From positions 1-47,939 of IMG/VR virus record IMGVR_UViG_3300025117_000097: a stretch of DNA of 47,939 nt; one strand, given 5' to 3'. The notes under the pieces were generated by a model. That model saw only the letters and a list, made by a program, of their open reading frames with translations, searched no databases and was not told where the DNA came from. Both the position numbers and the translations under genes were made by a program. Positions 38,517 to 46,090 of this stretch are shown one piece after another (the first letter of the stretch is position 1; each line of letters starts with the position of its first letter). Source of the stretch: a virus.

Positions 38517-40306
38517 GATGGATACTTCCGATTATCGTCTATATATTAGTACTCTCGAATGGATATGCAGCCTGTAACTGCGGGTCAGTCGATCAAGCTA
38601 ACCCTTGCACTGGACAATCCATATCTGTAACAGTGCTTGCTGATACTCCTAATTTTGGTACTGCTGTTGATAATGTCTATTCTTGGGCGTTCAACTCCGG
38701 TGGTGGTGACGCCAGGTGCGGACAATTCTCAAATGGTGATTACTGGGTAGCTCCAGCTTCAGGACAAAGCACCGTGACGATAACCGGGATATCGAGTAGT
38801 AGCCATGCATCTTGGATAAGAGCGGACGCGAACCCCACATTGGAGTTGATGGGGTTACTCACAGGAACTGTTGCTTATGGTAATTATAGCGCTACTGAAA
38901 ATATTATCCCTAACCTTCCAATATCATATAGTGGTATAGATTCAATCGTTGCAGCGATACAGCGTAATGAGGCGGTAGAGGGCGTTTGTGGCACTCAGAA
39001 CATTGAGGGGCAATGTATTGATTCATACCACGTTGTAACCGTACTTCCAACGGTGCCAGAGAATGCGGGGTCAACTGTTATAAGGCCAAACATTACCGGC
39101 GAAACAAAGGTGATGCTGACGTATAGCGATTTCGATTTTACGAGGCTTCCAGTGTATTCTTTCCTTACTGGAACTGATGCCGCTGGACTTGCCAGGATGA
39201 AGAAGAGATGGTCACACAGTACAGAGATGTTTGCCCTTTTCAGCGTCAATGACAATAACGGGTACTCTGAAGGAGGGCGTGCGTTCAGGTCGCATGTTTT
39301 GATAGATGACTATGGCGCTGGCATGGCATCGACATGGTACAATGACATGCTGATTCTGTTCTCAGATGACCACACAACGGCTGAGAAGATGCCAATATTA
39401 TCAGCCATGCTTACCTATGGCCTGGATCTATATAAATGCAGGTATGACCCGCCAGCCGGGTACTCTCGATATTGGGGAACAGGAGCTACACAACACCCTG
39501 GACGATTTGCACCAACAGCATTCCTTGCCGCATTGATGGTTGACCAGACATATGCCAATAACCTCAAGTTGGTTGCGGGGCACAGCAAAGACCATTTCAG
39601 TATGGGGCCACCTGAATTTGCACAGATTCACGATGGACCTAATGGCAGTGTATACGGGGACATACCGAACCTAACAGGGAAATATTTTCAGGGGGCATAT
39701 TGGAATGATTTGCTTAACTCTAAATGCTGGGATGGGCATCCTGGAACATGCAACGAGGCTCTGGGTGCAAAAACAATGTTTGACCCATATCTCTATATCG
39801 ATGGCCCACCAAACTATCCCGGCACAAGCTATTTTTACACATCTCTTGGGGTTGACAGATCGTTAGCCGCAATTGGGATACTTATGCCACAAATCGGGGC
39901 GATTATCAATTTCACCCCGCTGTATGATTTCGTTTTCCGGGTAGCTGACCATGGCGTTCTTGCCGCCCCCGATCCTTGTGTTACTCCAGATAGCAGAGAA
40001 GATCTTGTGAACTGCGATGCGTATAGGAATACAGGTTGCTTATATTACGGAACGACATGGGGGCCGGTTGACGTAAATGACCCGGCGTCCGCATGTATTA
40101 CGACGCCAACAGAATCATACAACAAGCAGGGTAGATTTGAACTTAGGGATGGGGCACCTGCTAATGGTGGGTATACGACTGCTCAGATAGAAAGCAACTG
40201 GACAACGATACGATCAATGTATATCGCGAATATAAGTAAAAGCGCTGACCTGAATGGGGTTGGATCGGTTTTATTGAATGGAGCGGGTAGCTTGACAATT
40301 CAGTAG
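38513..40306 (+). CDS. Exported alpha/alpha-toroid-like protein, 597 aa
   Basis: Signal peptide (about 1-20, ending N-G-Y-A-A). The N-terminal part is Cys-containing and beta-like. Around residues 290-370 the pattern Y-G-L-D-L-Y, G-A-T-Q-H-P-G-R-F-A and following helices resembles alpha/alpha-toroid glycan-active proteins such as polysaccharide lyases. A capsule- or polysaccharide-active surface protein is a reasonable inference; catalytic residues were not identified. Followed after two bases by CTAG palindrome 24. Confidence 0.65.
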   Translation: MRWILPIIVYILVLSNGYAACNCGSVDQANPCTGQSISVTVLADTPNFGTAVDNVYSWAFNSGGGDARCGQFSNGDYWVAPASGQSTVTITGISSSSHASWIRADANPTLELMGLLTGTVAYGNYSATENIIPNLPISYSGIDSIVAAIQRNEAVEGVCGTQNIEGQCIDSYHVVTVLPTVPENAGSTVIRPNITGETKVMLTYSDFDFTRLPVYSFLTGTDAAGLARMKKRWSHSTEMFALFSVNDNNGYSEGGRAFRSHVLIDDYGAGMASTWYNDMLILFSDDHTTAEKMPILSAMLTYGLDLYKCRYDPPAGYSRYWGTGATQHPGRFAPTAFLAALMVDQTYANNLKLVAGHSKDHFSMGPPEFAQIHDGPNGSVYGDIPNLTGKYFQGAYWNDLLNSKCWDGHPGTCNEALGAKTMFDPYLYIDGPPNYPGTSYFYTSLGVDRSLAAIGILMPQIGAIINFTPLYDFVFRVADHGVLAAPDPCVTPDSREDLVNCDAYRNTGCLYYGTTWGPVDVNDPASACITTPTESYNKQGRFELRDGAPANGGYTTAQIESNWTTIRSMYIANISKSADLNGVGSVLLNGAGSLTIQ

Positions 40307-40308
40307 TC

Positions 40309-40324
40309 AACTAGGTGACTAGTT
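40309..40324. repeat. CTAG palindrome 24 (spacer gtga) with Shine-Dalgarno in the loop
   Basis: Plus strand reads AACTAG-GTGA-CTAGTT-ATG. The AGGTGA overlapping the spacer is the only ribosome site before ATG 40325, and it lies between the arms. Same arrangement as at 18308, 21186 and 30903 on the other strand. Confidence 0.95.
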
Positions 40325-41017
40325 ATGTTAGTAAGAGACGGAGAAGTAACGATTCAATGCCACCTATCGCCGGACGTAATAATGGAGTCCCCCGAATGGG
40401 TACGTATGGGAGTCGAACAGTATTTTAATCACTCTGAAATAGTATCGTTCATCAAATCCATACAGACCTTTTATGAGGATGAGCTGGATCATTCCAAAAA
40501 GCAAGCAAGAAAGACACTGAATGAGAGCCTTCCAAGATTACTGAGATCGATGCGGATGCCTACGCCTGAAGAGTACGCTAGGGCCATGGGGTTCAGCAAC
40601 TTCGCGGCTATGCGGAAAGCAATCGAGAATCCAAGCTACAAGGAAGCCTCAAGGCACTATCTTCTTGTAGGATGCTCTATCATTTCTGACATGTTGACAA
40701 GAGCTGGTTTATCGGACAGACTTAACTCTAAGTTCGTTCAATTTGTCATGTCGGCTTATCTTGGAGTGAATGAAAAACGAGAGATGATATCGCAATCGGA
40801 CAACAAAATAACAATCGAGTGGGGATCTACCCCAATGATGCGGAGTATTCAAAACGCTATACCGCTTCCATCCCCTGAACAGCTTGCATTGCTCCCTGTT
40901 CAACCCGATACTCTCGATATGGAACTTGACAGACTCGAAAGAGCGCTACCAAACACAATGCAATTACCGGTCTACAAAGCACTCAATCCAGAAACCCCTG
41001 AAGGAGAAAACGAGTAA
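40325..41017 (+). CDS. Probable small terminase subunit, 230 aa
   Basis: Lies immediately before the large terminase gene, overlapping its ATG. Helical with a P-T-P-E-E-Y-A-R-A-M-G-F-S-N-F segment that could be a helix-turn-helix recognising the packaging site, and a C-terminal acidic tail as in small terminases. Start ATG 40325 follows palindrome 24. The label relies on position and domain impression. Confidence 0.6.
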   Translation: MLVRDGEVTIQCHLSPDVIMESPEWVRMGVEQYFNHSEIVSFIKSIQTFYEDELDHSKKQARKTLNESLPRLLRSMRMPTPEEYARAMGFSNFAAMRKAIENPSYKEASRHYLLVGCSIISDMLTRAGLSDRLNSKFVQFVMSAYLGVNEKREMISQSDNKITIEWGSTPMMRSIQNAIPLPSPEQLALLPVQPDTLDMELDRLERALPNTMQLPVYKALNPETPEGENE

Positions 41018-42432
41018 TGTCTACCATAATGGGGCTGGTGCCAAGACCGGCACAGATGATAATACTTCGAAGGCTGCTGCTATATCGGTTTGTGGTTGCA
41101 GTATGCCATCGTCGTTTAGGCAAAACAAGATTGGCGGTTGATTGGCTGGCCGAAGAGGGCTTGAAGTCACCGCTTGATGACTATAGGGGCTATTACTTTT
41201 GTAATACCCAAAAACAAGCTAAAATTGTATCCTGGTCGTACTTCAAGAGGGCGCTTGAACCTCTGCGAAGGTTAGGACTTGTAACATTCAACGAAACTGA
41301 GCTACGTGTTGATCTTCCAGGAGATAAGAAGATCTATCTTGGCTCTGCTGAATCGATAGAAAACTATCGTGGTATCTATATTGATCGAATCGTAATGGAC
41401 GAAATAGCGTCCTGGATAAATGCAGAGTACGCATACGCTGAGGTATTACGACCGGCAATGGCAGACCGCGAAGCACATGCGCTGGTGATTGGTACTGTAA
41501 AAGGGCTGAATCAGTTTTATAACTTCTATCAGTATGGAGTATCATACTCCCCCGACCTTGAGGATTGGTGTACTGTTGATTTGAAAGCAAGCATGACAGG
41601 CATCATCCCAGAGAAAGAGCTTAAAATGCTCAAAGCTACTATGTCATCTGGCGCGTATGAAAGAGAGTTTGAAAATAACTTCTTTGCAAATGTCCCGGAT
41701 GTACTCATATCCGCCATAGAAGTATTGGAAGCGATGAAACGAATCGTTGACCCAATGCTTACTGCTCTTTCCCCTGTCACTGTTGGCCTTGACATAGGGT
41801 TGTCAAATGATCCTTCCATGATCTGCATAACGCAGGGTCGGCAGGTTCGCCCCTTCATTGAAGTGAAGTCTGAAGGGAACCCGATGGCTACAGCTTCGAA
41901 GATCTCAAGAGAACTAAAGATGATAAAACCGCCGCCAACCACTATCTTTGGTGATGCTGGTCAGGGCATGGCTGTTCTTTCAAGGTTACGTGATCTAGGG
42001 CATACAAATATAGTCGATGTGTACTTTGGTTCTGCATCGGACTTGGATAACTGCTTTAACAAACGCGCTGCAATGGCATACCGAGTCAAGGAGTATCTGC
42101 AAACAGCAAGCTTACCATATGATGAAGAGTTTATGCAGGAGGCGGTAAATCAATACCTGGAGGAAGACCCGAACAGAAAGATACGGCTGATTAAAAAGCG
42201 TAAAATTCGTGACATCATCGGTAGAAGTCCTAACAAGATGGACTCTTTGATGTTGGCAATGGCGGAACCGAGCGAACAGCAAGATGATATATATGACACT
42301 ATTAGAGCAACAGGACTATCGCCTCAACAGTTAATGGCTTATAAAGCGGCTCTTGATTCTATGCGTAATAAACAAGACTCAGAAGGAAATGACTACGATG
42401 TATTGGACTTTTTCAATGGGGGAACGCGATGA
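41017..42432 (+). CDS. terL: Terminase large subunit, 471 aa
   Basis: ATPase: C-H-R-R-L-G-K-T (30-37, Walker A), V-M-D128-E129 (Walker B with catalytic Glu). Nuclease domain: T-V-G-L-D259-I-G (first metal ligand) and T-I-F-G-D313-A-G-Q (second), as in RNase H-fold terminase nucleases. It drives DNA packaging into the prohead. AGGAGA upstream, ATG overlaps the small terminase stop. Its TGA overlaps the next ATG. Confidence 0.92.
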   Translation: MSTIMGLVPRPAQMIILRRLLLYRFVVAVCHRRLGKTRLAVDWLAEEGLKSPLDDYRGYYFCNTQKQAKIVSWSYFKRALEPLRRLGLVTFNETELRVDLPGDKKIYLGSAESIENYRGIYIDRIVMDEIASWINAEYAYAEVLRPAMADREAHALVIGTVKGLNQFYNFYQYGVSYSPDLEDWCTVDLKASMTGIIPEKELKMLKATMSSGAYEREFENNFFANVPDVLISAIEVLEAMKRIVDPMLTALSPVTVGLDIGLSNDPSMICITQGRQVRPFIEVKSEGNPMATASKISRELKMIKPPPTTIFGDAGQGMAVLSRLRDLGHTNIVDVYFGSASDLDNCFNKRAAMAYRVKEYLQTASLPYDEEFMQEAVNQYLEEDPNRKIRLIKKRKIRDIIGRSPNKMDSLMLAMAEPSEQQDDIYDTIRATGLSPQQLMAYKAALDSMRNKQDSEGNDYDVLDFFNGGTR

Positions 42433-42965
42433 ATATTAAGTTGATAGATATAAAACACATGTATGCATCTGATAGTAAGGTAGCAGAAGGACTGATGAGA
42501 GACTATACGCATGAAATCATGTTGGACGGTTTGCTGCATCATGCCTTCTATGACGGATTTGTCCATAATTTCGATACATTGATGAGCTTTTCCCTTGACA
42601 AATCCAACATCTTCATGTTAGTGTGGGATAACGACATAAAAAAGGTTGTCGCACATATTTTCTTGAATGGGTTTGAGGCGCTTGTATGCAGAGCGCACTT
42701 CTCAGTATTAAGAATCGCACATGGGAGAGAATATTCTGTGAGATTGGGAAAAGAAGTCATATGGAAGATATTCGAATTGAAAAGAGACAACTCGAATATT
42801 CCGTTAACTAGGACGCTAGTTGGCCTTACCCCCGTTCAAAATAAAAACGCTTGTAGGTTTGCAAAACTAATAGGCTTCAAGGAAGTTGCGATACTTCCAA
42901 AGTCCTGCTATATCTCTTTAACAGGTAGCTTTGAATCCGGTATGCTGTCGGTATTAACCAAGTAA
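42429..42965 (+). CDS. GNAT-like acetyltransferase, 178 aa
   Basis: C-terminal V-G-L-T-P-V-Q-N-K-N-A-C-R-F-A-K-L-I-G-F-K-E-V matches the last motif of GNAT acetyltransferases (N-x-x-A-x-x-[FL]-x-x-x-G-F). Related GNAT-like proteins (for example T7 gp13) sit between packaging and head genes in podoviruses, possibly acting on assembly or host proteins. ATGA overlap with the terminase. CTAG palindrome 25 (Thr-Arg-Thr-Leu-Val) lies just before the C-terminal motif. Confidence 0.7.
   Translation: MNIKLIDIKHMYASDSKVAEGLMRDYTHEIMLDGLLHHAFYDGFVHNFDTLMSFSLDKSNIFMLVWDNDIKKVVAHIFLNGFEALVCRAHFSVLRIAHGREYSVRLGKEVIWKIFELKRDNSNIPLTRTLVGLTPVQNKNACRFAKLIGFKEVAILPKSCYISLTGSFESGMLSVLTK
42806..42821. repeat. 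CTAG palindrome 25 (spacer gacg), coding
   Basis: AACTAG-N4-CTAGTT in the GNAT-like gene, read as Thr-Arg-Thr-Leu-Val. Confidence 0.95.
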
Positions 42966-42980
42966 TCAGGAGACTATGAC

Positions 42981-43682
42981 ATGGGTGGCGGCAAAAAGGG
43001 GAATGATGGCAGCAAAGCCCCAAACGTATCTAGTTTTGACAAGGACTATGCCAATCGCTACCCTGATGTAGCGGCTTCCGGCATGAACTCGTATTACCAT
43101 TTCCTGACATACGGCCAAAATGAGGGCCGCACGTATGGAGAAGCGCCAAAGAGTAGTAGCGCTGGGTTCGAAGCTCCATTCAAGGGCATAATGGATTCTA
43201 TGGCTAAACAGCAAGCTCAGATGAAAGCTGAAGCTGACGCCGCCAATGCAGCATACGCGGAGCAACAGCGTGTAGCTCAGGGCACAGCGTATCTCGATCA
43301 GTTGTTTTCAACAAAACTGGATGCTGCGACAAGAGCCGCGTCTGAAGTTGATAAGCAGATAACAGATGAACTTGCACATGCATCGGTTAAGGGGATCGAC
43401 TATGCTATTACACCTGAAGAGAAGCAAACACGGATTAATAACATGTTCGGTGATTACTGGTCAGAATCACAGGAAGCGGACTTCTCTACTTATGCAAAGG
43501 ATTTTGGATCGACACGACATCAATGGAAGCTCGCTACTGTTAGAGGTTCCGGTGCCGGCTCGAGTGGTGCATTAGCCCCTGAAGTTAAGGTTGGGGGCAA
43601 AGTTCAAAAAGGTGCTGGAACTGTTCTTACCGGGGATGAAGAAGAGGAAGAACAAGAAAGCACCACATTGTTAGGGGGCTGA
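42981..43682 (+). CDS. Structural-cluster protein with a YPDVA motif, 233 aa
   Basis: Residues about 19-55 match the F-D-x-x-Y-x-x-x-[NY]-P-D-V-A-x-x-G-x-x-x-x-x-H-[FY]-x-x-x-G-x-x-E-G-R pattern that occurs in bacterial surface and glycan-associated proteins, here F-D-K-D-Y-A-N-R-Y-P-D-V-A. The rest is helical (Ala/Gln/Lys), ending in an acidic run. GGAG before ATG 42981. Its role in the virion is unknown; it could be a head-vertex or adhesion factor. Confidence 0.65.
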   Translation: MGGGKKGNDGSKAPNVSSFDKDYANRYPDVAASGMNSYYHFLTYGQNEGRTYGEAPKSSSAGFEAPFKGIMDSMAKQQAQMKAEADAANAAYAEQQRVAQGTAYLDQLFSTKLDAATRAASEVDKQITDELAHASVKGIDYAITPEEKQTRINNMFGDYWSESQEADFSTYAKDFGSTRHQWKLATVRGSGAGSSGALAPEVKVGGKVQKGAGTVLTGDEEEEEQESTTLLGG

Positions 43683-43683
43683 T

Positions 43684-44013
43684 ATGGGAGGAAAAGGAGG
43701 GAGCAACACTGCTCCTGTATATACACCGCCACCGCAAGAGATGAATTTTGAACCCATGATGGCCGCTATGGGTGAAATGATGCTGATGGCTTCCAGTATG
43801 AACGCTCCAAAATATGAGCCGCCACCAGCTATCATTGAAGCCCCTACTATCGATTGGACCGCCAAGCAGAAAGAGGTTGCCAGCAAAGCCAATATTGACA
43901 TAACTGAAGAGATGAAGCGGCGAAGGGGTAGAGCGTCCACCGTGTTAACTAGTCCGCTAGTTAACGAGGAAGATCCTTTGACGGTATTCGCTACAGCGAA
44001 GAAGGGGCAATAA
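43684..44013 (+). CDS. Small portal-associated protein, 109 aa
   Basis: A Gly-rich start (M-G-G-K-G-G-S) and Met/Ala-rich helical body; a similar G-rich small gene precedes portal genes in BPP-1-like phages. CTAG palindrome 26 sits near the C-terminus (Thr-Ser-Pro-Leu-Val). GGGGGC provides the ribosome site and TAATG joins it to the portal gene. Confidence 0.6.
   Translation: MGGKGGSNTAPVYTPPPQEMNFEPMMAAMGEMMLMASSMNAPKYEPPPAIIEAPTIDWTAKQKEVASKANIDITEEMKRRRGRASTVLTSPLVNEEDPLTVFATAKKGQ
43947..43962. repeat. CTAG palindrome 26 (spacer tccg), coding
   Basis: Extended arms GTTAACTAG/CTAGTTAAC (43944-43965), read as Thr-Ser-Pro-Leu-Val in the small portal-associated gene. Confidence 0.95.
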
Positions 44014-44843
44014 TGAGCATGAAAGTATCGGAGCTTCGAGCGCTGTGCGCTGAGGTTTTTCAAGAGGCTAAGGATTGGTTCGATGAAGGGAAAGAGATAT
44101 CCCGATACATTATGCCGAAGAATGGCAGGTTTGATGACTTCACCACCCCCATAAAGAAAAACCAGAACCGCAAAAAATATATCATTAACCCAACTGCAAC
44201 CGATGCATTTTCTGTTCTTACCAGTGGACTGCATGGCAGGTTGACAGGTCAGAATCGTGCGTGGTGCAGGTTGGAGTTTGCAGACTCTCAAACCAAGAAG
44301 AACTCTTTTCTCGGTAACTGGCTGTCCGATGCTCAGAAGCGGCTGCATGGTGCGTGGAATATGTCGAACTTCTACGAGGTAATGCCTATATTGTATAAAG
44401 AGTGTTCTGGCTTTGGCACTTGCGCTGTTCACATAGCTGACAGCGATAAGCGAATGTTCAACTTCGACCTTATGACGTTTGGGGAGTACGCATTCGTTCT
44501 TAGTCCCGATGGAACAGTGGATAAGTTCTTCAGGAAAATAGAGATGTCGATACGCCAGATGCAGATCCAGTATGGCACTTCAAGGCTTCCTGAGTTTATG
44601 CGGGATATCATAAAAAACAAGTCCCCCCTCATTCTGCAAAAGTTCATCGTCATACAATGTGTGTATGTCGAGAACTATCTTGATAAGCCTATCCGGTCGG
44701 TACATTTCCTCGAAGGCGGGAGTTCAGCGATAAGAACTGCTGCCGCGTCCGCCGTGAATAATGACCCTGATTCGTCTCTTAGAGTGTCCGGGTATTACGA
44801 GTTTCCTGTGCCAGTAGCTCGCTGGGACGTTGTGGGGTCATAG
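44013..44843 (+). CDS. Portal (head-tail connector) N-terminal half, 276 aa
   Basis: The sequence follows the head-tail connector family (BPP-1/T7-type portal): the L-T-S-G-L-H-G-R-L-T-G segment, W-C-R-L-E-F, and F-G-T-C-A-V-H-I at the usual places. Family members are a single protein of 500-560 aa; here a TAG at 44841-44843 interrupts the frame at a P-V-A-R-W-D-V-V-G-S block, and the same frame continues as the next CDS. AAGGGGC precedes ATG 44013. Confidence 0.85.
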   Translation: MSMKVSELRALCAEVFQEAKDWFDEGKEISRYIMPKNGRFDDFTTPIKKNQNRKKYIINPTATDAFSVLTSGLHGRLTGQNRAWCRLEFADSQTKKNSFLGNWLSDAQKRLHGAWNMSNFYEVMPILYKECSGFGTCAVHIADSDKRMFNFDLMTFGEYAFVLSPDGTVDKFFRKIEMSIRQMQIQYGTSRLPEFMRDIIKNKSPLILQKFIVIQCVYVENYLDKPIRSVHFLEGGSSAIRTAAASAVNNDPDSSLRVSGYYEFPVPVARWDVVGS

Positions 44844-44846
44844 GCC

Positions 44847-45716
44847 ATGGGTATCGGTCTTGGCTCTGATGTCCTGCCGCTTTCAAAGAGGCTTCAGGAA
44901 ATGGACAAATCTTTTATGATGGCTACTCATAAGGCTGTTGACCCGCCTATGAATATACCGTCAAAAATGCGTGGCAATGTTAATCTTCTTCCAGGTGGAA
45001 GGAACTGGACAACCAATCCAGATCATAAAATAGAGCCTATTGAAAATCGTGGGTTCGAGTACATGGGGGTATCCAATGCGTCAGAGCGAGTTGAAAATCA
45101 TATTAAAAAAATGTGCTATAACGACGTATTTCTTACAGGTATGCGTGATCCTAATGCTTCCCCACTCAAAGCCCGTCAGGTTGACGCTCAAGAAGATGAA
45201 GGCGTCATGCGACTTGGGCCGATGATAGGGAGGCTCTATAAAGAGCTTTTGACCCCGATAGTCGGGCGCTGCATGGGAAGCATGTTTAGAAGAGGGCTGC
45301 TCCCCCCGATAGATCCTGAGTTGCTTTTGACAACTGGCGGGATAAACGTAATTCTTATCGGCCCGTTGGCTCAACAGCAAAAACTTATCGAGGTTCGTGG
45401 TATCCAAAACTTCTTCAGTTTCCTCGGAGGGCTTGTTCCGTTCGATGACTCAGCAAGAGACAAGATCAATATCGACCGTACCATTGATGAGGTTGCCGAT
45501 ATGACAGGCGTACCTAGCGCCATTCTTGCAACTGATGAAGAGTTGAAGGCTGCACGCCAAGCAAGGATGCAAGCTGCAATGGCTCAAAAACAAAAAGAGG
45601 ATGCTATTCTGAAGCAACAGATGAACAATGAGCAGACATCCGTTCAAGCGTCTTCCGCTAAAGACTACGCTGCTGCTGGCGTAGACATTCAATCCGTCTT
45701 AGGGGGCGGCATGTAA
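44847..45716 (+). CDS. Portal (head-tail connector) C-terminal half, 289 aa
   Basis: Continues the portal family from G-I-G-L-G-S-D-V-L-P-L (compare G-x-G-P-G-x-x-A-L-P in intact relatives), then V-D-P-P-M-N-I-P-S and a helical C-terminus. ATG 44847 is three bases past the TAG, in the same frame, with GGGG about nine bases upstream, so reinitiation or read-through are both possible. If neither occurs the phage would lack a portal. Confidence 0.82.
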   Translation: MGIGLGSDVLPLSKRLQEMDKSFMMATHKAVDPPMNIPSKMRGNVNLLPGGRNWTTNPDHKIEPIENRGFEYMGVSNASERVENHIKKMCYNDVFLTGMRDPNASPLKARQVDAQEDEGVMRLGPMIGRLYKELLTPIVGRCMGSMFRRGLLPPIDPELLLTTGGINVILIGPLAQQQKLIEVRGIQNFFSFLGGLVPFDDSARDKINIDRTIDEVADMTGVPSAILATDEELKAARQARMQAAMAQKQKEDAILKQQMNNEQTSVQASSAKDYAAAGVDIQSVLGGGM

Positions 45717-46090
45717 TGAGAAAGCGAAAGGTTACGGATCGTTCCATTGATGAAACGGCTGCTGTGAATGCGATGCAGGAAAAAATAATCGCGAAGGAGC
45801 GATTAATTAAGCTTGCAAATTATGAGAATTTGTTACATAATAACGTAATTGCACAAGACCTATTATGGGACGTTCTGGACATGACCGGATTCAACTCAAT
45901 ACATCATAATCCAGACAACACTTTAATATTAGCGGAGGGAAAACGGCATGTTGGGTACGAGATAATAGACCTACTGAACGAAATCGACCCGATGCTATAT
46001 CCCACTCTTATAATTCAACGAGGAAAACGCCATGGCTACAGAGAACACGATCCCGATGCCGGACTTGACGATAACGAATCCGAGTCCTGA
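45716..46090 (+). CDS. Bbp19-like structural protein, 124 aa
   Basis: Residues about 45-100 follow the Bbp19 family pattern: L-L-W-D-V-L-D-M-T-G, N-x-x-x-x-x-x-A-E-G-K-R-x-V-G, then L-L-N-E-I-D-P-x-L-Y. In BPP-1-like phages this gene lies between portal and scaffold, as here. The 59-base overlap with the next gene is unusually long. TAATG joins it to the portal. Confidence 0.75.
   Translation: MRKRKVTDRSIDETAAVNAMQEKIIAKERLIKLANYENLLHNNVIAQDLLWDVLDMTGFNSIHHNPDNTLILAEGKRHVGYEIIDLLNEIDPMLYPTLIIQRGKRHGYREHDPDAGLDDNESES

Noticed and set aside
3129-43962. Palindromes as mobile insertions (MITE-like)
   Set aside because: At 16-17 bp they are too short, have no target duplication, and a 16-bp insertion would break the frames of the many genes that carry them; substitution in place is more likely.
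44841-44843. Whole-genome recoding of TAG to an amino acid
   Set aside because: TAG ends several other genes at places where read-through would soon hit another stop or run over the next ribosome site (1422, 17823, 30913, 34352), so TAG is a normal stop.
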